Shown piece by piece: positions 23,615 through 33,955 of a stretch of DNA of 64,000 bases (its first letter is position 1; each line of letters begins with the position of its first letter). The position numbers and the translations under genes are program-made. This stretch comes from Stereocaulon alpinum. Lineage: Eukaryota; Ascomycota; Lecanoromycetes; Lecanorales; Stereocaulaceae. A model generated the notes under the pieces. It ran no database searches. It worked only from the letters and a program-made list of their open reading frames with translations, and was not told the origin of the DNA. The DNA lies in assembly GCA_018257865.1 (NCBI GenBank), contig JAEUBA010000041.1:186001-250000 (forward strand), read 5' to 3'.

Positions 23615-25138
23615 ATGACTTCCACCATGGCAGCGTTCCTCTACGCGTCGATATTGTTCCGCCTTTCCAGAGCCATGCCCGGCGCGATCCCGTCCATGGG
23701 CCCAATGCCTACACCGATGAGCCTGATGGCTACAGCGGGCATGTCACCTCGTCCAACCCAAGCTCCTGGTCTGAATGGCATACCGCAAGAGCTGCGCAGG
23801 AGACAGAACGTACAATACCCCCCACCGCCAAATTGGTGCGGTTTTGTCAGTGGTTCTTATCGTAAGCTTCTAGCTCTCCTCGCGCGCCTCATAGCTGACA
23901 GCCCATGTAGAAGATCCTCTCTCATGTCGTGTTGGCTTGACGTGCGTCAACTCCGACACGGCTCTCGGCTGCTGTACAGCAACGACAGGAATATGCACTG
24001 CTCTTTACACTACCTGCGCCAACTACCTCGACCTCTGCGGTCCTGCATGTCAGGCGAACCCTGCGATCCGGAAGTGGTACGTTCAAGCCCACCTCAACAT
24101 GATCGAGTACTTTGATTGATGTGTCTGTTACTCAGCGATGTGACATACCCATACTGCGGCACCTACATCTTCCCTGGCGCAACCTACCTGTACAATTGCG
24201 GGACAATCTCCGCCAACGTCGAAGTTGTTGAATTCCTCAATGACTACTACGTTACCGCCATTGGCAGCACTCTTGCCTCTGAACCTACTACTAACCCATT
24301 TGGCTTTACAGCTAATGCCGCTTTGCCTTCATTCACCGGCGCTGCTGCGAGCACTACGCGTCCAAGCTCCAGCTCTCACACTAGCTCTAGTTCTTACAAC
24401 AGCTCCAGCTCTTCTAGCGGTCTTTCCAGACTCGCAATAGACGGAATTATCATTGCCGCCGCTCTTCTGGGTACAATAGTGCTCGCTGTCATTATTCTTA
24501 TTTGTATAATCAGGCGGAGGCGACGTGACAAGAAGGCAGCTGCACCGCCACCCGCATACGCTCCACCACCCATGCAGGAACCAGTGCAGCAACCTCCACC
24601 TAAAGCATTCGGTAATTACCAATCAGTGCCGCAACAAGAACAGCAGCCGCAGGTTACCGAGATACCTGTCCAATCTCAACAGACCGCTTCCACCTATGCT
24701 CCCAGCATGGTCTCTGCTCTCTCACCACAACCAGGCAGCCCAGACCCTCGCTTCAGTTCTGCAAATTCCACTATTCTCTCTCCCCAACCAAGCGTATCGG
24801 GCCTGCCGCAAAGCTATTACAAGCCACCGCCTTCGCCCAGCGTGGCAGAGGTTGATGCTACGATGGGAAATCCTGGTATACCAGGCAACGCTCTACACGG
24901 CGTGCCAGCAGAAGTGGACGCTACAATGGGTAATCCGGGCGCTCCTATTAGCGGCCACGGTATCACCAATCAAATGTCGCCTGGAGGAAGTCCCAGTGCT
25001 ACAGAAGTTCATGGCACGATGAACTGGGCTGGGGGCGGCTCACATGTTGTGAGTGGGCCGCAGCAGGGGACGTTGGGAATGGGAAATTGGCAGCAGGGGC
25101 CGGTTGAGCTGGATCATAATTCGCGGGAGCAGCGATGA
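23615..25138 (+). CDS. cysteine-rich single-pass membrane protein
   Basis: Exons 23615-23861, 23911-24076 and 24136-25138 give 471 aa; introns are 49 and 59 nt. The N-terminus (MAAFLYASILFRLSRA after a short leader) may be a signal peptide. A Cys-rich outer domain follows at about residues 75-170: CRVGLTCVNSD, GCCTATTGICTALYTTC, LCGPACQANPAIRKC and PYCGTYIFPGATYLYNCG. A Ser/Thr-rich stalk (SSSSHTSSSSYNSSSSSSG) leads to one membrane span (IIIAAALLGTIVLAVIILIC) with a stop-transfer RRRRRDKK. The cytoplasmic tail is Pro/Gln-rich with three copies of an EVDATMGNPG-like unit. The layout resembles fungal wall-stress or surface-sensing proteins, but no named family is recognised; the function is not assigned. 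Confidence 0.78.
24848..25024 (+). repeat. three imperfect coding repeats (EVDATMGNPG)
   Basis: Units start at codons 24848 and 24911 (EVDATMGNPG twice) and 25004 (EVHGTMN, degenerate). They lie in the cytoplasmic tail of the membrane protein. Confidence 0.6.
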
Positions 25139-25805
25139 TTTTCGGCATTGGTATGGGCGTAATGGAAATCTTGGATCCTTCAGTCACGTTTATTGGGTTA
25201 ATGGTTGAGGATGCAAGTTATGATGTTCGGAAGCATCCTGTACTATCTAATTGAGCTCATAGATATTTACCTCTCATGTTTTGATGGTATGATTTGGAGA
25301 GCATGCCCCAGTATTCCAACGACTGGATCATTCTCTTTGACCGAGCATAGTCATTAATCGCTTGAAATGTCTTACTATTGTATGTAGAAACTTCTAGGCC
25401 AGAATTGTAGCTCGCTGATAAGAGGAGCAGTAGAATTTTGTGGGTTTTCCTTCATCCCAAGTGAGCTGCCCTTGCTTAGAATATCTCTAGAATATGATCA
25501 ATCTCAACTTGACTTGACCCTTTTCCGTCATGCAATTCCACCTCTATCATCCTGTAATCCTGAATCTCTGGAAATCCTCTACCTTTGCGAGGATTCCCCA
25601 CCTGTTCCAAACACTAAGGCTCGATTTTTGAACTAAGCTACTACTGAATGGAAGCTTTCTTATACAGAGGCAAAGTTCCCTTCAGAGATGATATTGCCAA
25701 GTCTTTATGAAGACTCTAATATTGTTCCACGTGCTTCTTGACTTGTAACCGTATTCCATAAAGTGTTCATGATTTTGTACATGCAAAGAAAGAAAAAAAG
25801 AATAG
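25139..25805. other. gene-free stretch
   Basis: About 670 bases, rather A/T-rich, between two genes on the same strand. No gene seen. Confidence 0.45.
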
Positions 25806-26964
25806 ATGAGCAGTAATATGGCAGACCGCGCCCTCCAGCATCGAAGGCTGCATAATCTCCTCTTGATCCAAAAACTCCTAGGTCTAAAAGGAGAGTCCTC
25901 CCCATTTACTTTAGTCCTTGATACTGTTGAGCAATCTGCAAAGCCGTTGATTAGGCATTATATCCATAACGCAAAGGTAGGAAAGTGTTGCTTTATGCTT
26001 GGTCTATTCGTAGTTGTTGATTCATTCTACAGTTGTCCAAGATTGATGTGGTTTATATCTCCTTCGAAACATTGAGACCTCCACCTGGAATTACTACATT
26101 CATCAAGGCACGCCGAAAAGATGCAGCAACTATCCAGAAGGAAATAGCATCCGCTGTGTCCACGACCAAACGTGAGCAATCTCAACGCATACCTGCCATG
26201 CCATCGAGCTAAGTACTCATCTATCAGGAACCCTCCTAATAATCGACACCCTCTACCCCCTCGCCACAACCCCCACCACAAACCTCCCCTCCTTCCTCTC
26301 AACCCTCCTAACTACAACCCCCCACACCACCCTCCTAGCAACCTACCACACCGACATTCCCATCCCCCTCCCCCTCCCCCACCTCCAATCCAACCCCTAC
26401 GCCCCCACCCCCCTCCCATCCCTCGAATACCTCGCCACAACAATCCTCACACCACACAACCTCTCCCACATCCTAGCCCAGAAACGAGCAGCGGATCGAA
26501 GTCTGCCAGAACCGCTTTTCGGCCTCGCAGAAGGGAGAGAGGGCGTCGTTGTTGGGTTGGGAAATGCGGCTTTGGCTGGGATCGGGGGGTGCGTGCTGGA
26601 AATGAATCATCGCCGTAGATCCGGTAGGGGTATTGAAGAGATGTTTTTCCTCCCGTTCCCTTTCTCAAACGAAAAGGGGAAAGAAAAAGAAAACGAAAAA
26701 GAGAGAATTATTCTTCTGGACGATCATCCTCTTTTCCGCCGTCCGGATCATTCTGGGGATGGGGATGGGCAGAGCGGGGTGGAGGCATTATCGACGTTTG
26801 ATCTCGGGATTACGGAACGGCAGCGACGGGACAGGGAGGGCGTTGTATTGCCGTATTTTGATGCGCAGAGTACTGCTGGTGGAGCGGGGGGAGGAGAGGG
26901 GGGCAGGATCTTGTATGAGATGGGGGCGGAGGATGATTTCGATGAGGAGGAGGATGAGATTTGA
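25806..26964 (+). CDS. ELP5: Elongator complex subunit Elp5
   Basis: Exons 25806-25976, 26033-26171 and 26228-26964 give 348 aa; both introns are 56 nt. Elp5 forms the Elp456 hexamer of Elongator, which modifies wobble uridines in tRNA. It has a RecA-like fold without a Walker A loop. The conserved start is ALQHRRLHNLLLIQKLLGL...FTLVLDTVEQSAKPL, followed by SKIDVVYISFETLRPP and TLLIIDTLYPLA. The C-terminus contains a Lys/Glu-rich insert (NEKGKEKENEKE), then ITERQRRDREGVVLPYFDAQ and an acidic end (EDDFDEEEDEI), as usual for Elp5. Sense-strand composition shifts from very C-rich (26230-26460) to G-rich (26540-26960). A second ATG four codons in could also start. Confidence 0.88.
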
Positions 26965-27061
26965 TCAGCTAGGCAAGGCTGGTATGGCATTGTTGTAGAT
27001 AGCTAGATGCTCGAAATGCTTGTTTGTTTGGGACCGCAAGTTACTCTATGTAATACTCGTG

Positions 27062-27937
27062 CTACCGACTCGGACTCAATGGCCTGTTGAAACCCCCTAC
27101 CCTGTTCATGTACTGCCTGTACTCTGTCTTCTTCTCCTTTCGCACCCCGTACACGTTGTTTCCCTTCACCTTCGTATTCTTCGTCGACTTGAAGCCTGTG
27201 AAGCCCATTGCCCTTTGCATCTCTGCCATTTCGGGGTCCGAGTCGATGTCCATTTCTTCGGGGGGGTTTTTGGTGTCGGCGGTTCCGTTTGTGGGGTTGG
27301 GGTGGCCGTTTATGGAGGTGGGGAGGGGGGGTTTTGATGATGGAGGAGGTTTTTGGGAGGAGCGGGGAGCTGTGGGGGGGGCGGAGGGGCGGGTCTTGGG
27401 TTTTGAGGGGGGGATGAGGGATTGGGGGGGCTTTGAGGAGGGGGGTGGGGTGCGTGTTCTGGTGCGCGTAGATGTGGTTTCTTTTCTGGGGGAGGCTGAG
27501 CGGCTTCGTGGGCGTTTCGAGCGGGGTTCATCTGTTTTCCGTATCAGTCCCTTGACGTAGTTTAGACTGGACATGCCATGCTGACCTCGCCGTGGCCTAT
27601 GCCTCTCCCTTCTGTCACGTCCCCCATCCCTCTCACCATCTCGATGCCGCCGGCTGTCCCTCTCTCGCGAGTAGCTCCTGTCTCTCCTCTTCTCTACCCT
27701 GTCTCTTGACCGGCTTCGTTCCCGCCGCTTATCACGCGACCTAGATCTGTATCTCTTGTCACTGCGGTCCTGATGCCTAGCTTTGTCATCTCGTTTATCC
27801 CTATCTTTCCCTCTCGTCTCACTGTTACCGTTCGTAGGTCGCGCCTGGCCAGGTGAAGCTGAGCGTCGTGATGTATTGCGCTCCCACATTGCTGAGCTGT
27901 CGGTGCGCTTTGCGCGCTTTGCTGGGGGCTCAGCCAT
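27062..27937 (-). CDS. U4/U6.U5 tri-snRNP 27 kDa protein homologue (SNRNP27)
   Basis: Up to 291 aa. The C-terminal 50 residues are the highly conserved SNRNP27 signature: MGFTGFKSTKNTKV, NNVYGVRKEKKTEYRQYMNR and VGGFNRPLSPSR. The N-terminal half is an Arg/Asp/Glu/Ser domain (RDKRRERSRSRDR) typical of spliceosomal proteins; the middle is Pro/Ser-rich. The protein belongs to the tri-snRNP in the nucleus and influences 5' splice-site handling. A stretch at 27585-27532 begins GTCAGC, contains ACTGATAC and ends AACAG; at 54 nt it has no stop and is in phase, so it could be a real intron that shortens the protein by 18 residues. It converges on Elp5 with a gap under 100 bases. Confidence 0.88.
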   Translation of the reverse strand: MAEPPAKRAKRTDSSAMWERNTSRRSASPGQARPTNGNSETRGKDRDKRDDKARHQDRSDKRYRSRSRDKRRERSRSRDRVEKRRDRSYSRERDSRRHRDGERDGGRDRRERHRPRRGQHGMSSLNYVKGLIRKTDEPRSKRPRSRSASPRKETTSTRTRTRTPPPSSKPPQSLIPPSKPKTRPSAPPTAPRSSQKPPPSSKPPLPTSINGHPNPTNGTADTKNPPEEMDIDSDPEMAEMQRAMGFTGFKSTKNTKVKGNNVYGVRKEKKTEYRQYMNRVGGFNRPLSPSR

Positions 27938-28599
27938 CTTTCACATCAATTTCAATCAGATTCGAGAGTGAGTGGACTTTGGATGTGAGTCCGAGGAGCT
28001 GCTACGCCGAGTGTTAGGGCTAGCTTTTCCATGAGGCAACGGCTTTTGATATCTCGGATACATCCGAGCTTGGCGCTGTCCTATTCCAAGACTTTCCTTA
28101 CGTCCGCGACATCATTTTCGATTTGCGAAACGACCTCGATACGAATCAATGGCAAGACAGGGAGTGATCGTCATACACGACTTTGATGATGGTGTTTATA
28201 CTATCAGCGTGGAGCTCACAGACCACCTTCTCTATCTCAGATTAGTTTTCTATGAATGAACGAGAAGGAAGTATAAAGCGAATATTAAGTCATTGCCTGC
28301 GTTGGTCCTAGGTGTAGTGCACCTTCACTGACTTACACATTACGGTGCTGGTCACTAACGTTCTCCCCTAAGTGGTGGAAAGCCCTCTTTGCCGGAGTGA
28401 ATATATTGTTCAGGCATCTCGACTCTCTCCTTAGCGATGTTTCTTATTACAATCAATATGTTATTTTTCTTTAGATATTTCTTCGAAGCTAAACTCACGT
28501 ACCCACATCAAATTACTCTTTAAATAGGTATAAGTACCAAGGACATGCCATTATCATGCTAAGAGATCTAAGTCTAAGTTCAACTTGCAGTCCTGCACA
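27938..28599. other. gene-free stretch
   Basis: About 660 bases; A/T-rich from roughly 28380 onward. No gene supported. Confidence 0.45.
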
Positions 28600-29469
28600 T
28601 TATTCAGTCGGCGTATTACTAGACTCGATTGAAAAGTAAGCACTGTCTCCGCCCTGTGACCTGGTACTCCGCAGTGTCGTCAGATGTATCGATCCTCTTG
28701 TTGTTGCTGAACCCACATCTTCTCGTTCTGTTACCACTGAGTCCGCGTCTTCTCGTTCTGCTGCCGCTGAATCCGCATCTTCGCGTTCTGCTGCCGCTGG
28801 AGGTTGAGCTGTTGCTTCTACCGCCGGAATTGTATCTCCTTCTACCGCCGTAATTTGAGGAGTTGGACGCCTTACAACCTCCACTGCTGCCGAGGCATGA
28901 GTGCTTGCTACACTCGCAGGAGCCCTGACTCCTTCCCCATCAGCCAAGATCCCGTATTCATCAGTCCGCCTCGTGTCTTGAATCCTTCCTCTCTGCGCAA
29001 TGGCTGATCTTTGCGGAATGGATGGTGATCTCAATTTATCCGCGAGCCTAAAACTTAGAGCTGGAGCTGCCTTTATCCCTATCGAAATACTGACTAATTG
29101 CTGATAATAGGACCTATAAGAAGCAAGGCGATGTTTGTTGTCGTGGGATGCAAGCCGTATATCTTCACAGAAGTTGTCTTTTGCGCGTGTCATGTCCGCC
29201 GCGAAACTTTCTGCCTGAGGGACGCGACTGACGCCACGTAAATAATTTATCCCTGCCTTATTGTTCGATTCGAAAGTATCAATGTCTTTCTCTAATTCCG
29301 CAATCTACAATGTAATCAAATTAGCAATTTAGAATTATCATAATTAACATATACAAACCAACTTGCTGTTTGTTCTCCGAAAGTACAAATAAATGGTAAC
29401 CAGGACACCAACGCAGCTAAGGGCAATGAGAACTGACGTTGCTACATAAGTAAAAATGTCAGAGACCAT
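28600..29469 (-). CDS. small single-pass membrane protein, unknown
   Basis: Exons 29469-29359 and 29304-28600, joined in phase 0 across a 54-nt intron (GCTAAT branch site), give 271 aa. The first exon encodes a membrane span near the N-terminus (YVATSVLIALSCVGVLVTIYLYFRR). The second opens with a charged helix that could form a short coiled coil (IAELEKDIDTFESNNK). The rest is low-complexity and ends with three imperfect 10-residue repeats (AAEREDADSA type). No family is recognised, and the repeated tail suggests fast evolution. The gene would give a protein with the bulk of its chain on one side of a membrane; the location is not determined. Confidence 0.5.
28711..28800 (-). repeat. three tandem 30-bp coding repeats
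   Basis: Units 28711-28740, 28741-28770 and 28771-28800 share the core TCTTCTCGTTCTG (TCTTCGCGTTCTG in the last) and differ by a few bases. On the minus strand they encode the 10-aa units ending EREDADS/EREDVGS. Confidence 0.85.
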
Positions 29470-30801
29470 TTTGCAAAACTGAAATCGCAAATAAGACTAC
29501 TAAAGTAGGTTTGTTGATAGTTTAGAGAGTTGTGATAATAGAAGCGTAGGTATGGACGGCGGATAAGGAAGCTTTAAATGAATTCTAAAACTCATGCGAA
29601 GTGATGAATCTTGAACAGCCCCATTGTGCCAACGAAACGGAAACGTTAGTCTAAACATAGAGGCAAGAAGCTGAAGCCCACATGGGGCCGAGAAGGTGCT
29701 CAACAACTAGAAAGGGAGAACTAAATGTTTAGCAGGAATATAATCAGCCCGTGGCAGCACGCCTTTGTTCGGATTGAAAACCACTGATCAGTCGCCTTAT
29801 GGTGGAGTGGTCGCTTAGCATGCTACATAAACCTGGCTGTTCCGCATTGCTAATGCAAACCGTCCGTATGGTGATCGTTCTGGACCCTTACACAAGCGTC
29901 AGCATTGGCTATTCCATTTCTTGGGTAGTATGAAGGCTGAAAGTGCGTTTATGGGACAGTCATTGATAGGGCAAAGGTCATGCCCAGCCAATCGCAGGTG
30001 GTTTACTGCATGACTAGAAGTAGTCTCGCAAATAGAAAGTATGATCTGACAGAACGTTGCAATGATCAAGGCAAGGCAATCTTGTTGGGTCCGAAGTACT
30101 TCGTAAATAGAACGCCGACTTGGCTTGGCGGTAACGTCCGTGCGCAGAAACCGTATGTACAGGAGTACCGACGTGGCCTTGCCTGAATTTGCCTGCCACT
30201 GTAGACATACGGCTGATGATGACTTCCTGGTATCCTAATAAGTCTCTAGGGCTCAGATAAGACCGCTCGTGAGCACTCTAGATTGGTAAGAGCTGAACGG
30301 TAGTGCTGTAGGGATGGCATGACATTACGCTATAGTACGAGGCTCTCTACGTATCAGGCGCGAGGACGACTATGCGAACGTACTTTATAGGTAGGAGGAG
30401 TCTCGAATACTTACAAGTAGCCATAGCACACGACTTACATAGAGATATGGTATATCTCGACGTATGCGCAGGATTGCAGTCGCTCGAGATCAAAGTACCT
30501 CTCATATTTCCCGGTACCGTGGGCTTTCCGCGACACAAGGACAGACCACACGTTCTCAGATGCGTGCTTCTTCAGCAGAAATACGAACTAGGACACTTGT
30601 TCTATTCGAAAACCTTTAGCATATTGAGGGTAGCTTGTAGATTCTCCATAGGGGTTGCCTGCTACTTATGGCTCTAGGTAGTGGCGCGCTAGCGGTTGAC
30701 TAAGCAACAGGCAACGAAAACTCATATATTGTTCCATAAAACCGGTTGCTTCCCTTCTCTGTGCTCTACCCTCTCTTCTTCGATCTTCACCAGCAAAACC
30801 T
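29470..30801. other. 1.3-kb gene-free stretch
   Basis: No open frame with motif support on either strand. It marks the start of the more accessory-looking part of the window. Confidence 0.45.
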
Positions 30802-31044
30802 TTACCTCCTCCCAGCCTTCGTCGCCTTTTTCCCGTCCTTCTTCTCGCACTTGCCACAAAGCTTGCTGTACCCTTGGTCTTTCATACCTGCTATGCGTGT
30901 AGTTTCAAACCCACATCTGGGACAAGCTTCGAGTGTCCAGTGATGATCGGCTTGGACGCGGTTGCGTTTCATCCATTTGCCGTATTCTTCGACTTGGGTC
31001 TTCCCTTCGTGTGCTTCGTGCATGACTGATAGGCAGCCTCCCAT
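30802..31044 (-). CDS. small zinc-ribbon-like protein with myristoylation-type start
   Basis: From ATG 31044 the product is 80 aa; the frame also allows ATG 31188 (128 aa). The shorter form starts MGGCLS, which fits the N-myristoylation pattern (Gly2, Ser6), with Cys4 as a possible palmitoylation site. The C-terminal half has two CxxC pairs, ACPRCGFE and KLCGKCEKK, about 20 residues apart, as in a zinc ribbon, and ends in a Lys-rich tail. No named family. It lies beside two further small Cys-rich genes on the same strand; function unknown. Confidence 0.45.
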   Translation of the reverse strand: MGGCLSVMHEAHEGKTQVEEYGKWMKRNRVQADHHWTLEACPRCGFETTRIAGMKDQGYSKLCGKCEKKDGKKATKAGRR

Positions 31045-31188
31045 AGTTGTGTCTGTTGAGGAGTTTGATGGTTCTTGTGGGCTTTCTGATTGATACTGTT
31101 GTGACTCAGGGGTGGACGTACTGTGTTTAAATGTAAGTTGCGGGTGAGGGCGAGCTTGTAATGTAATTATTAGGTTCGAGATGGACAA

Positions 31189-31852
31189 TTGAAAGGAGGA
31201 GTGATCTGGGCGTCAAAGGGATTACAATGGCCTTTGTGGCACAAGACTGTGACAAAGAAGCGTGGTCACATGCGGCGGCGGCATACGAAGACAAGAAAAT
31301 TTTCAAGGCATGGTTGACATCCCTTGACGGGTTTGTGTCACGGTGCACATGACACAGCCAGCACGCCTCGGAGAAACCTCGTTCACGTTACCCAATCATG
31401 ACCTCAGGATGAAGAGCAGTTGCGTTATTGATCTATATTCCTGCATCTCACCTACCATTTGCGGCTTCTTGTGGATGGGAGCCTCCTGTAGCTCTGGCTT
31501 CGGGTGGGTTGAAGGCCCACCACTTACAGATAAGAATGATCTCATTGTTTCAGCATCGTGCATTTATGCCAACATCAAAAGGCACACGTTCGTGGGTATA
31601 CCGTCTCTCTAATGACTGATATGGTCCAGATAACTAGAGGTCATGTGCTTGTTTAAAATCATCAGGAGCCTCACCGATCTTTCGCCAAGTCATATCTTCG
31701 CGTACACTCAGTAAAGGTTAAAAGGAATGTGTCCACCTCCCTCTCGAGTAATATAAACTCGCATGCAGAAGACCAGAAATCCCACCACCGCCACTCCACG
31801 GACTGTCCCAAGTACTCTCACTCCTACTTTCAAGTTAATTCATGGGGAGCAA
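31189..31852. other. gene-free stretch
   Basis: About 660 bases between two small Cys-rich protein genes. No gene seen. Confidence 0.4.
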
Positions 31853-32239
31853 CTATGAGCCGGTATCACAACGGTTGCACACAACATGCCCGCACCTTGA
31901 GCAAGTGGGCGTCGGGCACCAAGGACCACATTTACAGCACTTGAAAATGCGTGATCCGTCCCTGAGGAAGAGGGCCTTGATGTTGCCTGAGAGGACACGG
32001 TGTTAGCAAAATAGCGCTTCATCGTAGGTATGGGTCACACGTCTGATGTCTGTTCTATGGGAGTACTTACCGAGGGTGCCGGCGTTTCCGCCAGTGGAAG
32101 CGTTGGAGTTGTTGGAGATGGCCTCTTTACCATCGGTTGCAGCGTTAAGGTTGCTAGGGACAGTCTCGATGCCGTCGGCGGGAGCGTTATGGATGCTGTG
32201 GAAGGCCTCATGGTCGATAGGATGGTTATAGTCTGACAT
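31853..32239 (-). CDS. small Cys-rich (CCxCG-type) protein
   Basis: Exons 32239-32071 and 31986-31853 give 100 aa; the 84-nt intron has a GTAAGT donor and a perfect GCTAAC branch site. The start could also be ATG 32260, seven codons earlier. The first exon encodes a hydrophilic Asn/Thr/Ala-rich region (NSNASTGGNAG). The second encodes the compact module FKCCKCGPWCPTPTCSRCG followed by HVVCNRC at the C-terminus, which offers eight Cys and one His for metal binding. The arrangement CCxCG...CxxCxHxxCxxC is shared with the neighbour at 33119-33385. No function is known to me. Confidence 0.6.
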
Positions 32240-33118
32240 TGTGGGAGATGTTCTGAACACCTAGATCAGTAAACATGTTGAAGAGCGTGGTTCTGGAGCA
32301 AACTAATAAACTTGCAGGTGGTAACCCGGTATGGAGTCGAGTGAGGGAGGGAGGGAGTATCGAGGTAGGGGTCTAAAGTCGAGTGATATTGATGGATCTT
32401 TCAAGTTTGGCTTGGTAGTTCTTGGTGGATGTGGTATGGAAGAGGTTAAGTTCACTGAGGACAGGAAATACCTTATAAAGGCCATGGAAGATGCTGTCGA
32501 GCTGATAGTTGCCGACATCACCTGACTCCCATTCCGATGCTCGCTGCGTACTTAATCATAGGATCAGTACCAACGGCGACATACCAGACCCGCAAAACGA
32601 ACTCACCGACGCAATGGAGACTTTCATTGGACGTTTGAGGCCATCGTAAGTCATATGTGGCCGATTGTTTACTGCACCGTGCAATCTTGAGGCCGTAGAT
32701 GATCATGAGATCAGTGGGAAAGATCATGAGGATATGTATATGTTTACCGGAAAACAGGAAATGTTCGGGAAGCCGTTGAGAGCCAGCAGAAAATGTTGCC
32801 GACTCGGTATTCTGTTGTCTGGCTATAGAACCGATCCTGACCCCGAAATGATTCTAGGGGCGAGGTAAAAGAGCCTTTGTGTGACGCTTCAAGGATGTCA
32901 CGGAGGAGAAACCTCGAGCAAGCAAACGCTTTGATGATGGGAATCCTTAGTACTTGTAGTCGACGACTTTGTTTGTGTGTTGATAACTCTGCATAGTAGG
33001 CAACGAAGAGCGCAAACAGTACGAAAATAAGAGCTGCATGAGCGGTCTAGGCATTTGCCTTCCATAGCCGATACAGTGGAAAATATGGACCTGCAGTCTA
33101 CGGTTTTATGTCAAAGAG
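32240..33118. other. gene-free stretch
   Basis: About 880 bases between two CCxCG-type genes. Short open frames only. Confidence 0.4.
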
Positions 33119-33385
33119 TCAAGTTTCCTCCGGACGCTTTCCCTTATCATCCTCTCCACTCACAGATGGCCCTTTCACCCACTTCTGATCCCCATCCCAA
33201 TGGCAGACTTTCGTGGCTAAAGATTGCGTATGGCTGGCACAAGAGGCACAACGCCTGTGCAGGCAATTCGACACCCCGCACCACTGCCTATCTCCTGACC
33301 ACCATACTCCGCATTTGCAGCAATGCCATTGTTCTGCATCTGAAGGAGCAGGAGATGTGAGGACGGTATTCTCGTGACTCGCCAT
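33119..33385 (-). CDS. small Cys-rich (CCxCG-type) protein
   Basis: One exon, 88 aa, from ATG 33385. After a short polar N-terminus comes the Cys module WHCCKCGVWWSGDRQWCG, then SNCLHRRCASC, spaced much like that of the gene at 31853-32239 (CCKCG, C..C.HxxCxxC). The C-terminus is charged (SGEDDKGKRPEE). It is probably a metal-binding protein of the same unnamed fungal group; the role is unknown. Confidence 0.5.
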   Translation of the reverse strand: MASHENTVLTSPAPSDAEQWHCCKCGVWWSGDRQWCGVSNCLHRRCASCASHTQSLATKVCHWDGDQKWVKGPSVSGEDDKGKRPEET

Positions 33386-33955
33386 AGATGAAGTTTGACG
33401 TTGATAACTGACTAGTTTGGGAAATGAGTAATGCTGTAGTCGAGTCCTGACGATCCTCCAGATTCTAGTGTGTAGTCGACTATTGCTGATCCGACACCAT
33501 TTATACCTGGATCTAGCTAGGCAAACTTGGACTGTTTGCTAACTTCGCCGATGCAACAACCTGAAGATCAACATAAATCTTGCGCACCCAACCGTAGTTG
33601 CGTGTTGCTGCAGTTTGGTGATGAGCTTGCGGTACATCGTTCAATCCACGAAAAAGACGTCTCATTTCCTGTCTGCTCAATAAGACCTAATTGGCGCATC
33701 GTATGCCGTGAGCATGCTCGGATCGTATAACGAAGACACTAGACAAACGCCAAAAGCCTCAGCGAATGACGGATCAGATATAGGTTACGGAACGTAGCTA
33801 CAGCAGCAAACAGCGGGATCCAACCTGGTTCATGCCTTGTAAATGAGGCTCTCGGGACTGTGAGTGGCCTGGGGAGCCTGCTGATTGATAGCGCTAAGAC
33901 AGCGTATATTGCGCAGCCCCATCATATAGAGGTCGAAGTCCGGCGAATCAAAGCT
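33386..33955. other. gene-free stretch
   Basis: About 570 bases between the Cys-rich gene and the stop of the glycosidase-like gene. No gene seen. Confidence 0.4.
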
